A DNA stretch of 24,944 bases from Methylococcaceae bacterium (GTDB lineage Bacteria; Pseudomonadota; Gammaproteobacteria; Methylococcales; Methylomonadaceae), in NCBI GenBank assembly GCA_013138855.1, contig WTBX01000244.1, forward strand, positions 1-24,944, read 5' to 3'. Of this stretch, positions 1 to 8,051 are shown in pieces. The notes under the pieces were generated by a model, which was not told where the DNA came from, searched no databases, and saw only the letters and a program-made list of their open reading frames with translations. Made by a program: the position numbers and the translations under genes. Position 1 is the stretch's first letter. Every line of letters begins with the position of its first letter.

Positions 1-323
1 ATTTTATGTGTCCAACCATCGCCGAAATCATACTCATAACGCAACCAGTCTTTTTCATTTTTTAATACTTGCTTTAGCCGAAATTTGAATTCATCCTTAA
101 CTTCCATGCCAAAATCATCAAAGTCATCATTGAGTTCACCATAAAAAACGCCCTCATGGATAAACTGATGCATATGGCAGTTTTGCCATCCCATTGTAAT
201 TTGGATAAGGGTGTGCAAATCGGCAAGGTTCATTTGATTAGAAACCAAAACCCTACGCTAGATAGGTGGCTTAGCACCTTCTAAAGTTATTTTAAGTTGA
301 TAGCTTGTTAAAGGGATAGCCAT
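1..323 (-). pseudogene. pRiA4b ORF-3-like protein, partial, with an in-frame stop
   Basis: The minus strand from the ATG at 323 reads MAIPLTSYQLKITLEGAKPPI, then TAG (258-260), then continues in the same frame (RRVLVSNQMNLADLHTLIQ and on through FGDGWTH) to the window edge. This looks like the pRiA4b ORF-3 / IS1096 TnpR-like family, whose N-terminus usually reads KPPIWRRV; the stop falls exactly on the expected tryptophan, so a single TGG to TAG change is enough. The family is common near mobile elements and its function is not settled. The 3' part lies outside the window. Possible alternatives are restart at the internal Met after the stop, or a sequencing error. Family recognition is fairly sure; inactivation is inferred. 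Confidence 0.7.
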
Positions 324-382
324 TGTTTTATCTCTTTTTGAAAATTGTATTAATCGAGGATTAGTTTTTAGATAACTATTCA

Positions 383-506
383 GGCGGAGGCGCGACTTTT
401 AGTCGCGCACGAATTTCATGTATGAATTTTAAAGCGCACTTATTTTAATCTATCTAAATTCATAGGTTTTTTAGGTCTCGTGCGCGACTAAAAGTCGCGG
501 CTCCGT
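383..506. repeat. REPIN-like element: two inverted copies of a short palindrome
   Basis: Each end contains a hairpin (CGCGACTTTTAGTCGCG at 391-407 and its complement at 484-500) bordered on the outside by a GGAGGC/GCTCCG-type sequence. The two copies face each other across a core of about 64 bases. The same arrangement recurs at 18713-19035 and 19503-19587. It lies just past the sbcC stop codon and could also end sbcC transcription. I saw no other gene in 324-527. Confidence 0.8.
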
Positions 507-527
507 ACACTCGAAAGTAATTACATT

Positions 528-3500
528 TTAGGAAACTTTTTTCAACTGACTCAAACCATTCGGTTTTTTAACCATTTCGATGCGCGTTTTAATACGTTTT
601 CTAACCCCATCGACATGAGAAATAACCCCCACCGTTTTACCGTGAGTCTGTAAACTCTGTAAAGTACTGACAACGGTATAAAGTGTTTCTGAATCCAAAC
701 TACCAAAGCCCTCATCTAAAAATAAAGAATCAACCGACTTACCGTTATTTGCCAATTCCGACAAGGCTAAAGCTAACGCTAAACTGACAACAAAACTTTC
801 ACCGCCCGATAAAGATTTAGGTAGACGACGACTATTTTGTTGCTTAGTATCTTCAATTTCTAAAGCTAGGCCAGTATCACTAGGTGCTTGACGAATATAA
901 TAACGCCCGCTAATTTTTTCCAATATTGTATTGGCTTGCGATAATAATTGCGTCGCCATTTTTAATTGCACTCGACGACGGAAAACTGCGCCATTTTCTT
1001 CGCTTTGTTGCAAACTGGCTTCTGCTTCGGCAACCGTTTGTTGTTGCTGTGTTAATTTTTCTGACAATTGCGCCAGTTTTTCCTGCACACTTACCTGTTT
1101 ACGTTGCTTCTCTGTTAAATGACGAATCTCATCATTAGTAATCGTTACTTTTTCATTTAAGGCACGAGACTTAGCTTCCAACGTTTCCGCACTTTCTTCA
1201 CTCATTTCGGCTTGTTGCTCTGCCTCTAATTGAGCCTCTAATTGTTGCTGTTGAGATTCTAATTTATCAATCTGCTCTTGCAAGGTAGCTGAGCGTTGTT
1301 CCGTTCCGTCTTTTTCGGCGACTAAGGCTAAAGCTTCTTTTAATTCTGACAGGCTTGAGAATTGGCTGTCCTTTAATTTTTCGTCTAAAACGTGTTGTTG
1401 CTGTTCGAATTGTTGCTGCTCTTGTGCGAATGCCTGCTCTTTATCGGCGATTAATTTTTGTTTTTCAACCAAGGTTAAATGCAAGCCTACTGATTCCTCT
1501 GTCACTAACGCTTTTGAATCTTTTTTAATTTCACTATTAAGCTGTTCACTTTTTTGTTGCGAAAGCAGCAATTTTTCATTCAACGCGGTCAATTCTTTTT
1601 CAATGACCTGTTCGCGTACCATATAGTTTCGATAACCTTGTTCACGCGCTTTTAAACTTTCGACTAACGCAGCATCTTGAGTTGCTTTAAGTGGAAATTT
1701 TTCCCCTAAAGTTTCTAGTTGCGCCATCGTTTTTTCGGTCAATGATTGTTCTTCGGCTTGGGTTTGCGTTAACTCTTTTTCCAATAACGCTAAGGTTTCA
1801 GGCAACTTACCCGATTCACTCTCTAATTGCTGTTGACTATTTTTTAAAGTTTCAGATTTTTCTTTTTCTATCGCCAAACCTACTTTAAGTTTCTCAACTA
1901 AAGTATGCTGTTCCTGAAATGATTTTAAGGATTGGTTTAACTCTTTTAGCTCGGTTTCTTCACCTTTTGCTAATTGCTTCATCAAAGATAAATTATCCAT
2001 ATCCATCTTTTCGCCAGCAACATTTAGCTTATTGCTTAAAATGCGCCATTGAGAACGGTTTTTTTGTAAGGTATTATCTTTTGCCTCTTCTTTTAGGGTG
2101 CGTTTTTGGGTGTTGGCAATCTGCTGTTTAATTTTATCGGCTTTAACCACCAATAATTGCAATTTAATTTTCTGATCTTTTAAGGCTTGTTTAGAATTAG
2201 TGTCTTTAGGTGGATTTTTTTCAAAAGGATGCTGTAAAGAACCACACAAAGGACAGGGCTTGCCATTTTCTAAATGCTCGCGCTGTTGCAGCATCTTTTT
2301 TAGTAAACCTTCGTTGACGATGGCTTTTTCTAAGGTATTTCTTAAAAATTGCGCTTCTTCAATTTGTCCTGCAATCTCTTTTGCTTTAGATTCTAGCTCT
2401 TTAACCGTAGGTAGCTCATCATCATTTTTATTGCCAAATAGACCTAAAAAACCAGTCTTTGTGAAGCGTTGATTAACCTTTCCTAAGGCGAGTAATTCTT
2501 TAAAATCATCAACCCGTTGTTGCTGCTCTTCCACTAATTCTTCACGATCGGCTAAGGAACGCTCGCTCTTCATGCTTTCTATCTTTTTCTCAGCCGCTGC
2601 TAAATTAGCCGTCAAACCAGTAATCTTTTGAGTTTCCTGTTTTGCACTCGCCTGCATTTTTTCTTGTGATTGATCGGCATTATTCTTTTGTTTTTCGACC
2701 GCTTTATGCTGAAGCTCTAATTTTTTTACTTGCGCCCTTAATTGCTTAAGTTTCTTCGTTTCAGGATGCCCCTCTAATAAAGATTTATCTCTAGTATGAG
2801 TATTAAGCCAATCAACCGTTACCGCATGTAAATCTTTTTTAGCCGAAATATCTTTAGTAACAATCGCAATCGAGCCGCTGTGTGTTTCTAAATTAACCTT
2901 ATTTTGATTAACTTGATAACGTAACTGGTCAATAGCCTGTTTTTGTTCAGTAACATCTTTTCCATTAGCAATCGCTTCAGCTTGTGATACATCTGAACCC
3001 CCGTCTTGCAATTTCCTTTCTAATTGCTGAACTTCGCGCTTATAATTACTGACGGTTTTCTTAGTTTCGTTAAGTTGCTGTTGTTGCTCATCAATACCGT
3101 CAACATTATCTTGAAAGGTCGTCACGCTACTTAGCGTAGAAATTTTCTCTAATTTTGCCTGCGTTTTTTTGACTTGTTCTTTAGTCGTCGTCTGCTTTTT
3201 TTCTATGCTGGAAACCTGTTGTTGCAATGATTGAACTTTTTTAGCCCAAGCAAGCTGTTCTTTGATTTCATTGTGCTGTTGTCTCTGTTCATCTAGCTGC
3301 TCTTTAAAGTCGATTAAATCATGCTCACAAGCCTCAGCTTCTGCCTCATCCATCACTGGCAACATCGCTAATTCTTCTTTAATATTATTTAAAGACTGGG
3401 TAGATTGTTCCGTTTTCGTGACTAGCTGTTGCTTATGTTCGTCATAAATATCTGGGCTACTCATTTTTTCCAAAATATCCATGCGTTCATTATCTAGCGC

Positions 3501-3986
3501 ATTAAGAAAGGCAGCAAAATCACCTTGTGCCAGCATAATCGAGCGACTGAAATTATGGAAATCCATGCCGACAATTTCAGCGATTTTCGCACTGACAGCT
3601 TGAGTAGTTTCTTCTAATAATTCTTCACCACTTTCGGTTAACGCACTTAAGCGCATATTAGGTTCTTGTAGCTCACCTTTTGCATGATTATTTTGGCGAT
3701 TAACTTGCCAGCGACTTCTAAATTTTTTACCGTCTAATAAAAAATCTACTTGAGCAAAACTTTCTGCCGTATGCTTAGTCATCACATGTTCAGCAGGACG
3801 ATCAAAACGAAAGGTTTCACCATAAAAGGCAAGGCTAATCGCATCTAAAATACTGGATTTACCTGAGCCATTAGGGCCTATAATCGCAAACACACCTACA
3901 TTAGCGAGTGGTTTTTTTTGAAAGTCGATGAGGCTTTCACCCTCTAATGAGTTGATATTTTTAAAATGGAGATTCAGTATTTTCAT
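528..3986 (-). CDS. sbcC: Exonuclease subunit SbcC (Rad50-like SMC ATPase)
   Basis: 1152 residues. SbcC is the ATPase of the SbcCD nuclease, which opens DNA hairpins and protein-blocked ends during repair and replication. Visible parts: Walker A (GPNGSGKSS, about residues 37-45); the Q-loop region (MLAQGDFAAFL, near 150); two long Gln/Glu/Lys-rich coiled coils; a zinc hook CPLC with cysteines at about 578 and 581; the ABC signature LSGGE near 1059; and Walker B (SLFLDEGFGSLD, about 1087-1098). Length and order match complete SbcC proteins. The usual partner gene sbcD is not next to it: upstream lies an unrelated AAA-ATPase gene and downstream a repeat and a broken gene. SbcD is presumably encoded elsewhere. 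The upstream ribosome site is weak. Confidence 0.97.
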   Translation of the reverse strand: MKILNLHFKNINSLEGESLIDFQKKPLANVGVFAIIGPNGSGKSSILDAISLAFYGETFRFDRPAEHVMTKHTAESFAQVDFLLDGKKFRSRWQVNRQNNHAKGELQEPNMRLSALTESGEELLEETTQAVSAKIAEIVGMDFHNFSRSIMLAQGDFAAFLNALDNERMDILEKMSSPDIYDEHKQQLVTKTEQSTQSLNNIKEELAMLPVMDEAEAEACEHDLIDFKEQLDEQRQQHNEIKEQLAWAKKVQSLQQQVSSIEKKQTTTKEQVKKTQAKLEKISTLSSVTTFQDNVDGIDEQQQQLNETKKTVSNYKREVQQLERKLQDGGSDVSQAEAIANGKDVTEQKQAIDQLRYQVNQNKVNLETHSGSIAIVTKDISAKKDLHAVTVDWLNTHTRDKSLLEGHPETKKLKQLRAQVKKLELQHKAVEKQKNNADQSQEKMQASAKQETQKITGLTANLAAAEKKIESMKSERSLADREELVEEQQQRVDDFKELLALGKVNQRFTKTGFLGLFGNKNDDELPTVKELESKAKEIAGQIEEAQFLRNTLEKAIVNEGLLKKMLQQREHLENGKPCPLCGSLQHPFEKNPPKDTNSKQALKDQKIKLQLLVVKADKIKQQIANTQKRTLKEEAKDNTLQKNRSQWRILSNKLNVAGEKMDMDNLSLMKQLAKGEETELKELNQSLKSFQEQHTLVEKLKVGLAIEKEKSETLKNSQQQLESESGKLPETLALLEKELTQTQAEEQSLTEKTMAQLETLGEKFPLKATQDAALVESLKAREQGYRNYMVREQVIEKELTALNEKLLLSQQKSEQLNSEIKKDSKALVTEESVGLHLTLVEKQKLIADKEQAFAQEQQQFEQQQHVLDEKLKDSQFSSLSELKEALALVAEKDGTEQRSATLQEQIDKLESQQQQLEAQLEAEQQAEMSEESAETLEAKSRALNEKVTITNDEIRHLTEKQRKQVSVQEKLAQLSEKLTQQQQTVAEAEASLQQSEENGAVFRRRVQLKMATQLLSQANTILEKISGRYYIRQAPSDTGLALEIEDTKQQNSRRLPKSLSGGESFVVSLALALALSELANNGKSVDSLFLDEGFGSLDSETLYTVVSTLQSLQTHGKTVGVISHVDGVRKRIKTRIEMVKKPNGLSQLKKVS

Positions 3987-4071
3987 TGCAGACAGTCTTA
4001 AAATAGAGTGCTTGGTGGTTTATAGTGAGTGTTGGCATTATAACGCTGTAGGCGGATTTTCCATAGATAGC

Positions 4072-5616
4072 TTAAACAGCTTCCCATTCAAACAGGCTTA
4101 AATTACGCAGTTGTTTATCGAATTCCATGCCGACTAAAAAAACTTTGTTTTCATCTGAGATATATTTGTGGGCGTAATTGTTGGTTTTTATTTGTGCTAA
4201 AGCTGAGCCTTGTTTGTCAGTTTCGGTTAAAACTTTAAACTCAAAAATAAAAATATTTTGATTACGAATAACGGTTAAATCAATCCGTCCTTGACTGGTG
4301 GTATCTTCTGCAATCACCGTAAAACCTAGAGTGCATAAACAACAATAAACAATCGAAGCATAATAGCCTTCATAATTAGCGATATTATTTTTTCGATACC
4401 AATCATTAGGAATAGCGGCAAACAGTGCTTTAAAACCTTGTTCTAATGCAGAAAAATTTTGTTGGTCTAAGGCTTTATAAATTTGAACGTAGTGGCGAGT
4501 AATACTCGTGGGGGTGCTATGGGTTAAATCGCGTAATAAATGGCGATTTAAACTCATTTTTACTTCCCTGTTAGGGTAATTTAAATAAAAAATTGATTCG
4601 CCCTCAAACTCTTCAACCCTTTCAATGGTTAAATAGCCTGTTTGAAATAATAGCGTTTCTAAAGTTATATCGTTTATATCAAAATTACCTAAATCGGATT
4701 CTGTTAAAAATAAATTTTCTATATCTGGAACGCGATATTGTCGCTCTTTTACCAATTTTAATAAAAATGATGGGCTGCCCGTTTCAAACCAATAATTTTT
4801 AAATTGTTTATCTCTTAAATACAACAATATTGCAAAAGGGTTATAAACTTTTTCACCTAAAAAATTATAGCCGTTATACCACTGCGCTAATTGTTTAAAG
4901 TCAACGCCTTCTAGTCGTTCTGTAAAGACAGTTTTTATTTCATTTTCGGTATAGCCGCAAATTGTGCTGTAATGTGAGTTAAGGCTAATATCTATTAAAT
5001 TATTTAAGCCACTAAATAAGCTAACTTTACTGAATTTACTTACCCCTGTTAGCAAGGAAAACTTAATATAAGCATCGCTGCCTTTAATCATTGAATAAAT
5101 ATTTTTTAAACTTTCTCTGATTATAAGACCTTGCTCAAGGTTATCTATATTATCAAGTATCGGTTTATCGTATTCATCAATAAGAATAACGACACGTTGC
5201 CCTGTTTTTTCATGTAAAGCACGGATTAATTCAGCAAAGCGATTGCCAATTTCTGCTTGATGCAATTCAACTTGATAATAGGTGGCAATTTCATTGAGTA
5301 GCATTTCAAAACGATCATTGAGTACCTCTGCTGATTCAAAAACACCGCGTCCAAAATCAATATGAATAACAGGATATTCAATAGACCAATCCCAATGTTC
5401 ATTTAAATAAAGGTTCGAAAAAAGAGCTTGTTCGGCTCGAAAAGCTGATTTTAAGGTGCTGACTAATAAAGATTTTCCAAAACGACGTGGACGCGATAAA
5501 AAATAATATTTACCGTTTTCCACTAAGTGCGAAATTAGCGGAGTTTTGTCCACATAGTAATGATTGTCTTCGATTAACTCAGAAAAAGTCTGAATGCCGA
5601 TGGGGAGTTTTTTCAT
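4072..5616 (-). CDS. AAA-ATPase-like / PD-(D/E)XK nuclease-like protein (DUF1703 type)
   Basis: 514 residues. The N-terminus (IGIQTFSELIEDNHYYVDKT) and the P-loop-like stretch SRPRRFGKSLL (about 41-51) are typical of the AAA-ATPase-like family PF09820; LIDEYDKP (about 145-152) is the Walker B region. The C-terminus holds a PD-(D/E)XK-type core: D446 in GRIDLTV and E459-F-K461, the arrangement of the nuclease-like DUF1703 (PF08011) domain. Such proteins are numerous in many bacterial genomes, often in variable regions; their biological role is not established. The start lies 3 bases past the stop of the small secreted-protein gene upstream, so the two are probably co-transcribed. Family call is firm; function unknown. 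Confidence 0.9.
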   Translation of the reverse strand: MKKLPIGIQTFSELIEDNHYYVDKTPLISHLVENGKYYFLSRPRRFGKSLLVSTLKSAFRAEQALFSNLYLNEHWDWSIEYPVIHIDFGRGVFESAEVLNDRFEMLLNEIATYYQVELHQAEIGNRFAELIRALHEKTGQRVVILIDEYDKPILDNIDNLEQGLIIRESLKNIYSMIKGSDAYIKFSLLTGVSKFSKVSLFSGLNNLIDISLNSHYSTICGYTENEIKTVFTERLEGVDFKQLAQWYNGYNFLGEKVYNPFAILLYLRDKQFKNYWFETGSPSFLLKLVKERQYRVPDIENLFLTESDLGNFDINDITLETLLFQTGYLTIERVEEFEGESIFYLNYPNREVKMSLNRHLLRDLTHSTPTSITRHYVQIYKALDQQNFSALEQGFKALFAAIPNDWYRKNNIANYEGYYASIVYCCLCTLGFTVIAEDTTSQGRIDLTVIRNQNIFIFEFKVLTETDKQGSALAQIKTNNYAHKYISDENKVFLVGMEFDKQLRNLSLFEWEAV

Positions 5617-5619
5617 TGT

Positions 5620-5943
5620 TTAGAAGTTTTCTCTAAAGCGTACTGCGTAGGATTTTGCAGTTTTGTAATCAGGCCCTGCGACGGTGAATACCACTAAGCT
5701 ATAATCGCTAAAGCACGCAATCACGGCTTTATAATCACCTCGGTGAGCAACAACTTCGGTGGTGGCATTGTTAGAATAAGACACGGTGAATTTGTTGTTA
5801 CTCAACACAGACTCCGCCCAGTTTAAGCAGGTCTCTTTATTCCCATCAAAGTTTTTCCATTGATAATCTATGGTCGGTGGTTTCGCATATGCAAATGTGC
5901 TGGCAGTTAATAAAGCTAAACTTAAAATGATATTTTTTTTCAT
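5620..5943 (-). CDS. Small secreted protein of unknown function
   Basis: 107 residues. The first 20 residues form a clear Sec signal peptide (KK, hydrophobic core, cleavage after AYA), leaving a mature protein of about 87 residues with two cysteines (about 39 and 77) that could form one disulfide in the periplasm. I do not recognise the family. The gene ends 3 bases before the AAA-ATPase/nuclease-like gene, so the two probably share a transcript. Upstream (5974-6000) is a perfect inverted repeat that may be an operator or terminator. Confidence 0.8.
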   Translation of the reverse strand: MKKNIILSLALLTASTFAYAKPPTIDYQWKNFDGNKETCLNWAESVLSNNKFTVSYSNNATTEVVAHRGDYKAVIACFSDYSLVVFTVAGPDYKTAKSYAVRFRENF

Positions 5944-5973
5944 CGCTCTACCCTCAACGCCCTGATTAAAGCA

Positions 5974-6000
5974 ATTAGATAATGGGCGAGATTATCTAAT
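5974..6000. promoter_or_regulatory. Perfect inverted repeat, possible operator or terminator
   Basis: ATTAGATAAT and ATTATCTAAT form a perfect 10-base dyad around GGGCGAG. It lies between the 84-residue protein gene and the secreted-protein gene, both on the minus strand. The AT-rich arms and the lack of a strong T-run make an operator at least as likely as a terminator. Confidence 0.4.
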
Positions 6001-6024
6001 ACTGATAAATAAAATAAAGCATGA

Positions 6025-6279
6025 TTAATCAATAATGATATTTAAGCTTTTTAAATAATCGAGTAATCGCTGAGCATCTTTTTCTAATTCTTGCTGCTCT
6101 ACATTAGGGGCTTGTTCGTGTAAAAACTGGATTAATGTTTCCATTTCAGGCTTTTCTTTGAAAGCTTCAATGGCTTTAAATGCAGCAGCGGTGACTAAAA
6201 AGCTATCGGCTTCTGCTTGTTCTGGAGAGATATAGTAATCATCTCCCATTTTGTTATAACTGTAAGGGATTACTTTCAT
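6025..6279 (-). CDS. Small acidic protein of unknown function
   Basis: 84 residues, acidic, no signal peptide or membrane segment, probably cytoplasmic. The C-terminal half (from EQQELEKDAQRLLDYLK) is predicted to be helical and faintly recalls the winged-helix end of PqqD-like proteins, but this is too weak to name it. The gene lies in a minus-strand run of small genes downstream of mch, 37 bases after the preceding stop. Confidence 0.65.
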   Translation of the reverse strand: MKVIPYSYNKMGDDYYISPEQAEADSFLVTAAAFKAIEAFKEKPEMETLIQFLHEQAPNVEQQELEKDAQRLLDYLKSLNIIID

Positions 6280-6316
6280 GGTTAAACTTTGTATTATGTT
6301 GAATTACAACCATCTT

Positions 6317-6685
6317 TCACTCAAACAAGACTCTCGCCCTTTCATTTTTATTTTCAAGTAGACTCATTAGCTCAATCATTTGATTTTTATCAATGATAGA
6401 ATCCGTTAAAGTAACTAGTAATTCATTATCTTCATCAATCACTAATAATTCAGGTGAATATTTTTGATATGTAAAATGATGCTCTGGGTCATCCATTTTT
6501 TTTTCAATGAAAATAACCTCAAAAATACCCTTACCTTTCTGAAAAGAGCCAGAAAATTGCCTAAAAACTAAATTAGGGTTAAAAATAAGATCTGAGTGAG
6601 CCGTTTTATTAATTTGTTTCCACTTAATATCTTTATTTTTGGTTTTATCAAAAATAGATTGGAATAATTTTTCGTATTTATTCAT
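6317..6685 (-). CDS. Protein of unknown function
   Basis: 122 residues, charged, no signal peptide or membrane segment. Alternating hydrophobic and polar stretches in the middle (GIFEVIFIEKKMDD) suggest a beta-rich fold, followed by a helical C-terminus. Its ATG overlaps the stop of the upstream membrane-protein gene by 4 bases (ATGA type), which points to translational coupling. I do not recognise a family; the overlap suggests it works with the membrane protein. Confidence 0.7.
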   Translation of the reverse strand: MNKYEKLFQSIFDKTKNKDIKWKQINKTAHSDLIFNPNLVFRQFSGSFQKGKGIFEVIFIEKKMDDPEHHFTYQKYSPELLVIDEDNELLVTLTDSIIDKNQMIELMSLLENKNERARVLFE

Positions 6686-7056
6686 AAATCCTCCGAATGT
6701 GATATCCAGTCTTCAATGCCTTCATGTATAGAGGCGATATCCTCAGATTTTATTGCTTTGTGAATATCCCATGCAGCTTTACTTTTAGCAGAAAAATGAC
6801 ACAACCAACCTTTAGGTAAATTTCGAGCTAAAGATAATAGCTTACTGCGTGTTGCGGTCGTTAAGGGCAAAGCATCATTAGGGATTCTGCGAACATCTTC
6901 AAAAAGCTGTCGAAGCCTTGCTTTACGCTTTTGTTCAATAATCTTTGCTCTTAAACTTCCAATGAGCACTAAAGAAATAATGGAAATGACCAGCGAGATG
7001 ATCGACGACCATCCCGCTATATCGTTAAAAGTTAAATTTATTAACTTATCAAGCAT
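6682..7056 (-). CDS. Small single-pass membrane protein of unknown function
   Basis: 124 residues. One strong membrane helix at about residues 14-35 (rich in I, L, S, V), then a basic stretch (RAKIIEQKRKARLRQ) that would place the C-terminal domain in the cytoplasm, followed by a soluble helical region. It starts 5 bases after the mch stop, so it may be read from the same transcript, and overlaps the next gene by 4 bases. I know of no established link to the H4MPT pathway. Confidence 0.75.
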   Translation of the reverse strand: MLDKLINLTFNDIAGWSSIISLVISIISLVLIGSLRAKIIEQKRKARLRQLFEDVRRIPNDALPLTTATRSKLLSLARNLPKGWLCHFSAKSKAAWDIHKAIKSEDIASIHEGIEDWISHSEDL

Positions 7057-7061
7057 TTTAA

Positions 7062-8051
7062 TTACTTGTTAGCAAAAGATTCGTTCAATAAATCATTGTC
7101 TAATTTACCCGCGCGGTAGCTGTTACCTGATTCTACAGCAGTAACAATCACGCTTGCAGGGCTAAATAACATGCCGTCTACTTTGAAAAAATCATACTCA
7201 TATTCTTTAAAAATTTGTGCAAAGGGCTTGCCATAGTCTTTAGAGGTTGAACTAGGTAATTCATTCGCTAATTTCTCTGCGTCTTCATCAGAGCCTTTGA
7301 CAAACAAATGCACTTGTCCTGCAAATAAAATCGCATCGTTAGTACGCCCCATCGCTTGTACAAAATCAGGATGCGGAGGACAAAGTGGCGCACTGCCGAA
7401 ACCATCTACGATATTTTCTAAAGGAAAATGTAATTCATGCGCTTTGTGCATGGCGACTTCTAACACTCTACCGACGACTTGCACACAACCAGCAATACTG
7501 CTAGTCGGAGTAACAATAATCGTTAAATTTTCTGGATTAACATTACACGCTTTAGCGATTTTTTCGACAATTTCTAAAGGAGGAATTTTGTCGTTTTCGA
7601 TGACTAAAACGGTTTCTTCGCCATTATCTTGATAAGCTAATTCTTTATATAACGCTTCAACAGGCTCTACTTCACCGTCTTTGGTTTTAGTCGCCATTGC
7701 ACGCGCAGGGCCTGAACCTAAAGCATAATATTTTTCGTGCGATAAACTCCAACCTGCATATTGACTACCTAAGCACGCTAACACAGGGTTGCTGCTGTGG
7801 ACGTTTATTGTGGTTGGCCAGTTTTCGGTGTAAGGGCTGTGAGTAATACCGACTGTTCCCATGCCGCCTAAGCAAATTTCGGTGATGATGCGACCTGCTT
7901 CTAAACCACCGTCAGCTTCTATGCCTGCATCAATAATTACACTGCCATTATCTAAAGTTTGTACGGCTAATCTTAATTTATCGGCGTTATCAAGTAATTC
8001 TTGAACTAAAGGTTGGCTGAGTTTATTTACGCTTGCTGTGTATTCAATCAT
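7062..8051 (-). CDS. mch: Methenyltetrahydromethanopterin cyclohydrolase
   Basis: 329 residues, full length for the family. Mch converts 5,10-methenyl-H4MPT and water to 5-formyl-H4MPT in the H4MPT-linked formaldehyde oxidation pathway of methylotrophs. Family-typical stretches include DAGIEADGGLEAGR, TEICLGGMGTVGI, CLGSQYAGW, ALGSGPARAMA, and PTSSIAGCVQVVGRVLE. The start codon overlaps the end of the orf5-type ATP-grasp gene by 8 bases, so the two are translated together. This gene is the strongest marker of a methylotrophic lifestyle in the window. In known methylotrophs mch also clusters with orf5 and other H4MPT genes. Confidence 0.97.
   Translation of the reverse strand: MIEYTASVNKLSQPLVQELLDNADKLRLAVQTLDNGSVIIDAGIEADGGLEAGRIITEICLGGMGTVGITHSPYTENWPTTINVHSSNPVLACLGSQYAGWSLSHEKYYALGSGPARAMATKTKDGEVEPVEALYKELAYQDNGEETVLVIENDKIPPLEIVEKIAKACNVNPENLTIIVTPTSSIAGCVQVVGRVLEVAMHKAHELHFPLENIVDGFGSAPLCPPHPDFVQAMGRTNDAILFAGQVHLFVKGSDEDAEKLANELPSSTSKDYGKPFAQIFKEYEYDFFKVDGMLFSPASVIVTAVESGNSYRAGKLDNDLLNESFANK

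Noticed and set aside
926..3447. Several plus-strand open frames of 60-90 codons inside sbcC
   Set aside because: They lie wholly within the well-supported sbcC frame and their composition (Cys/Ser/Leu-rich) is what the antisense of a Gln/Glu/Lys-rich coiled coil gives.
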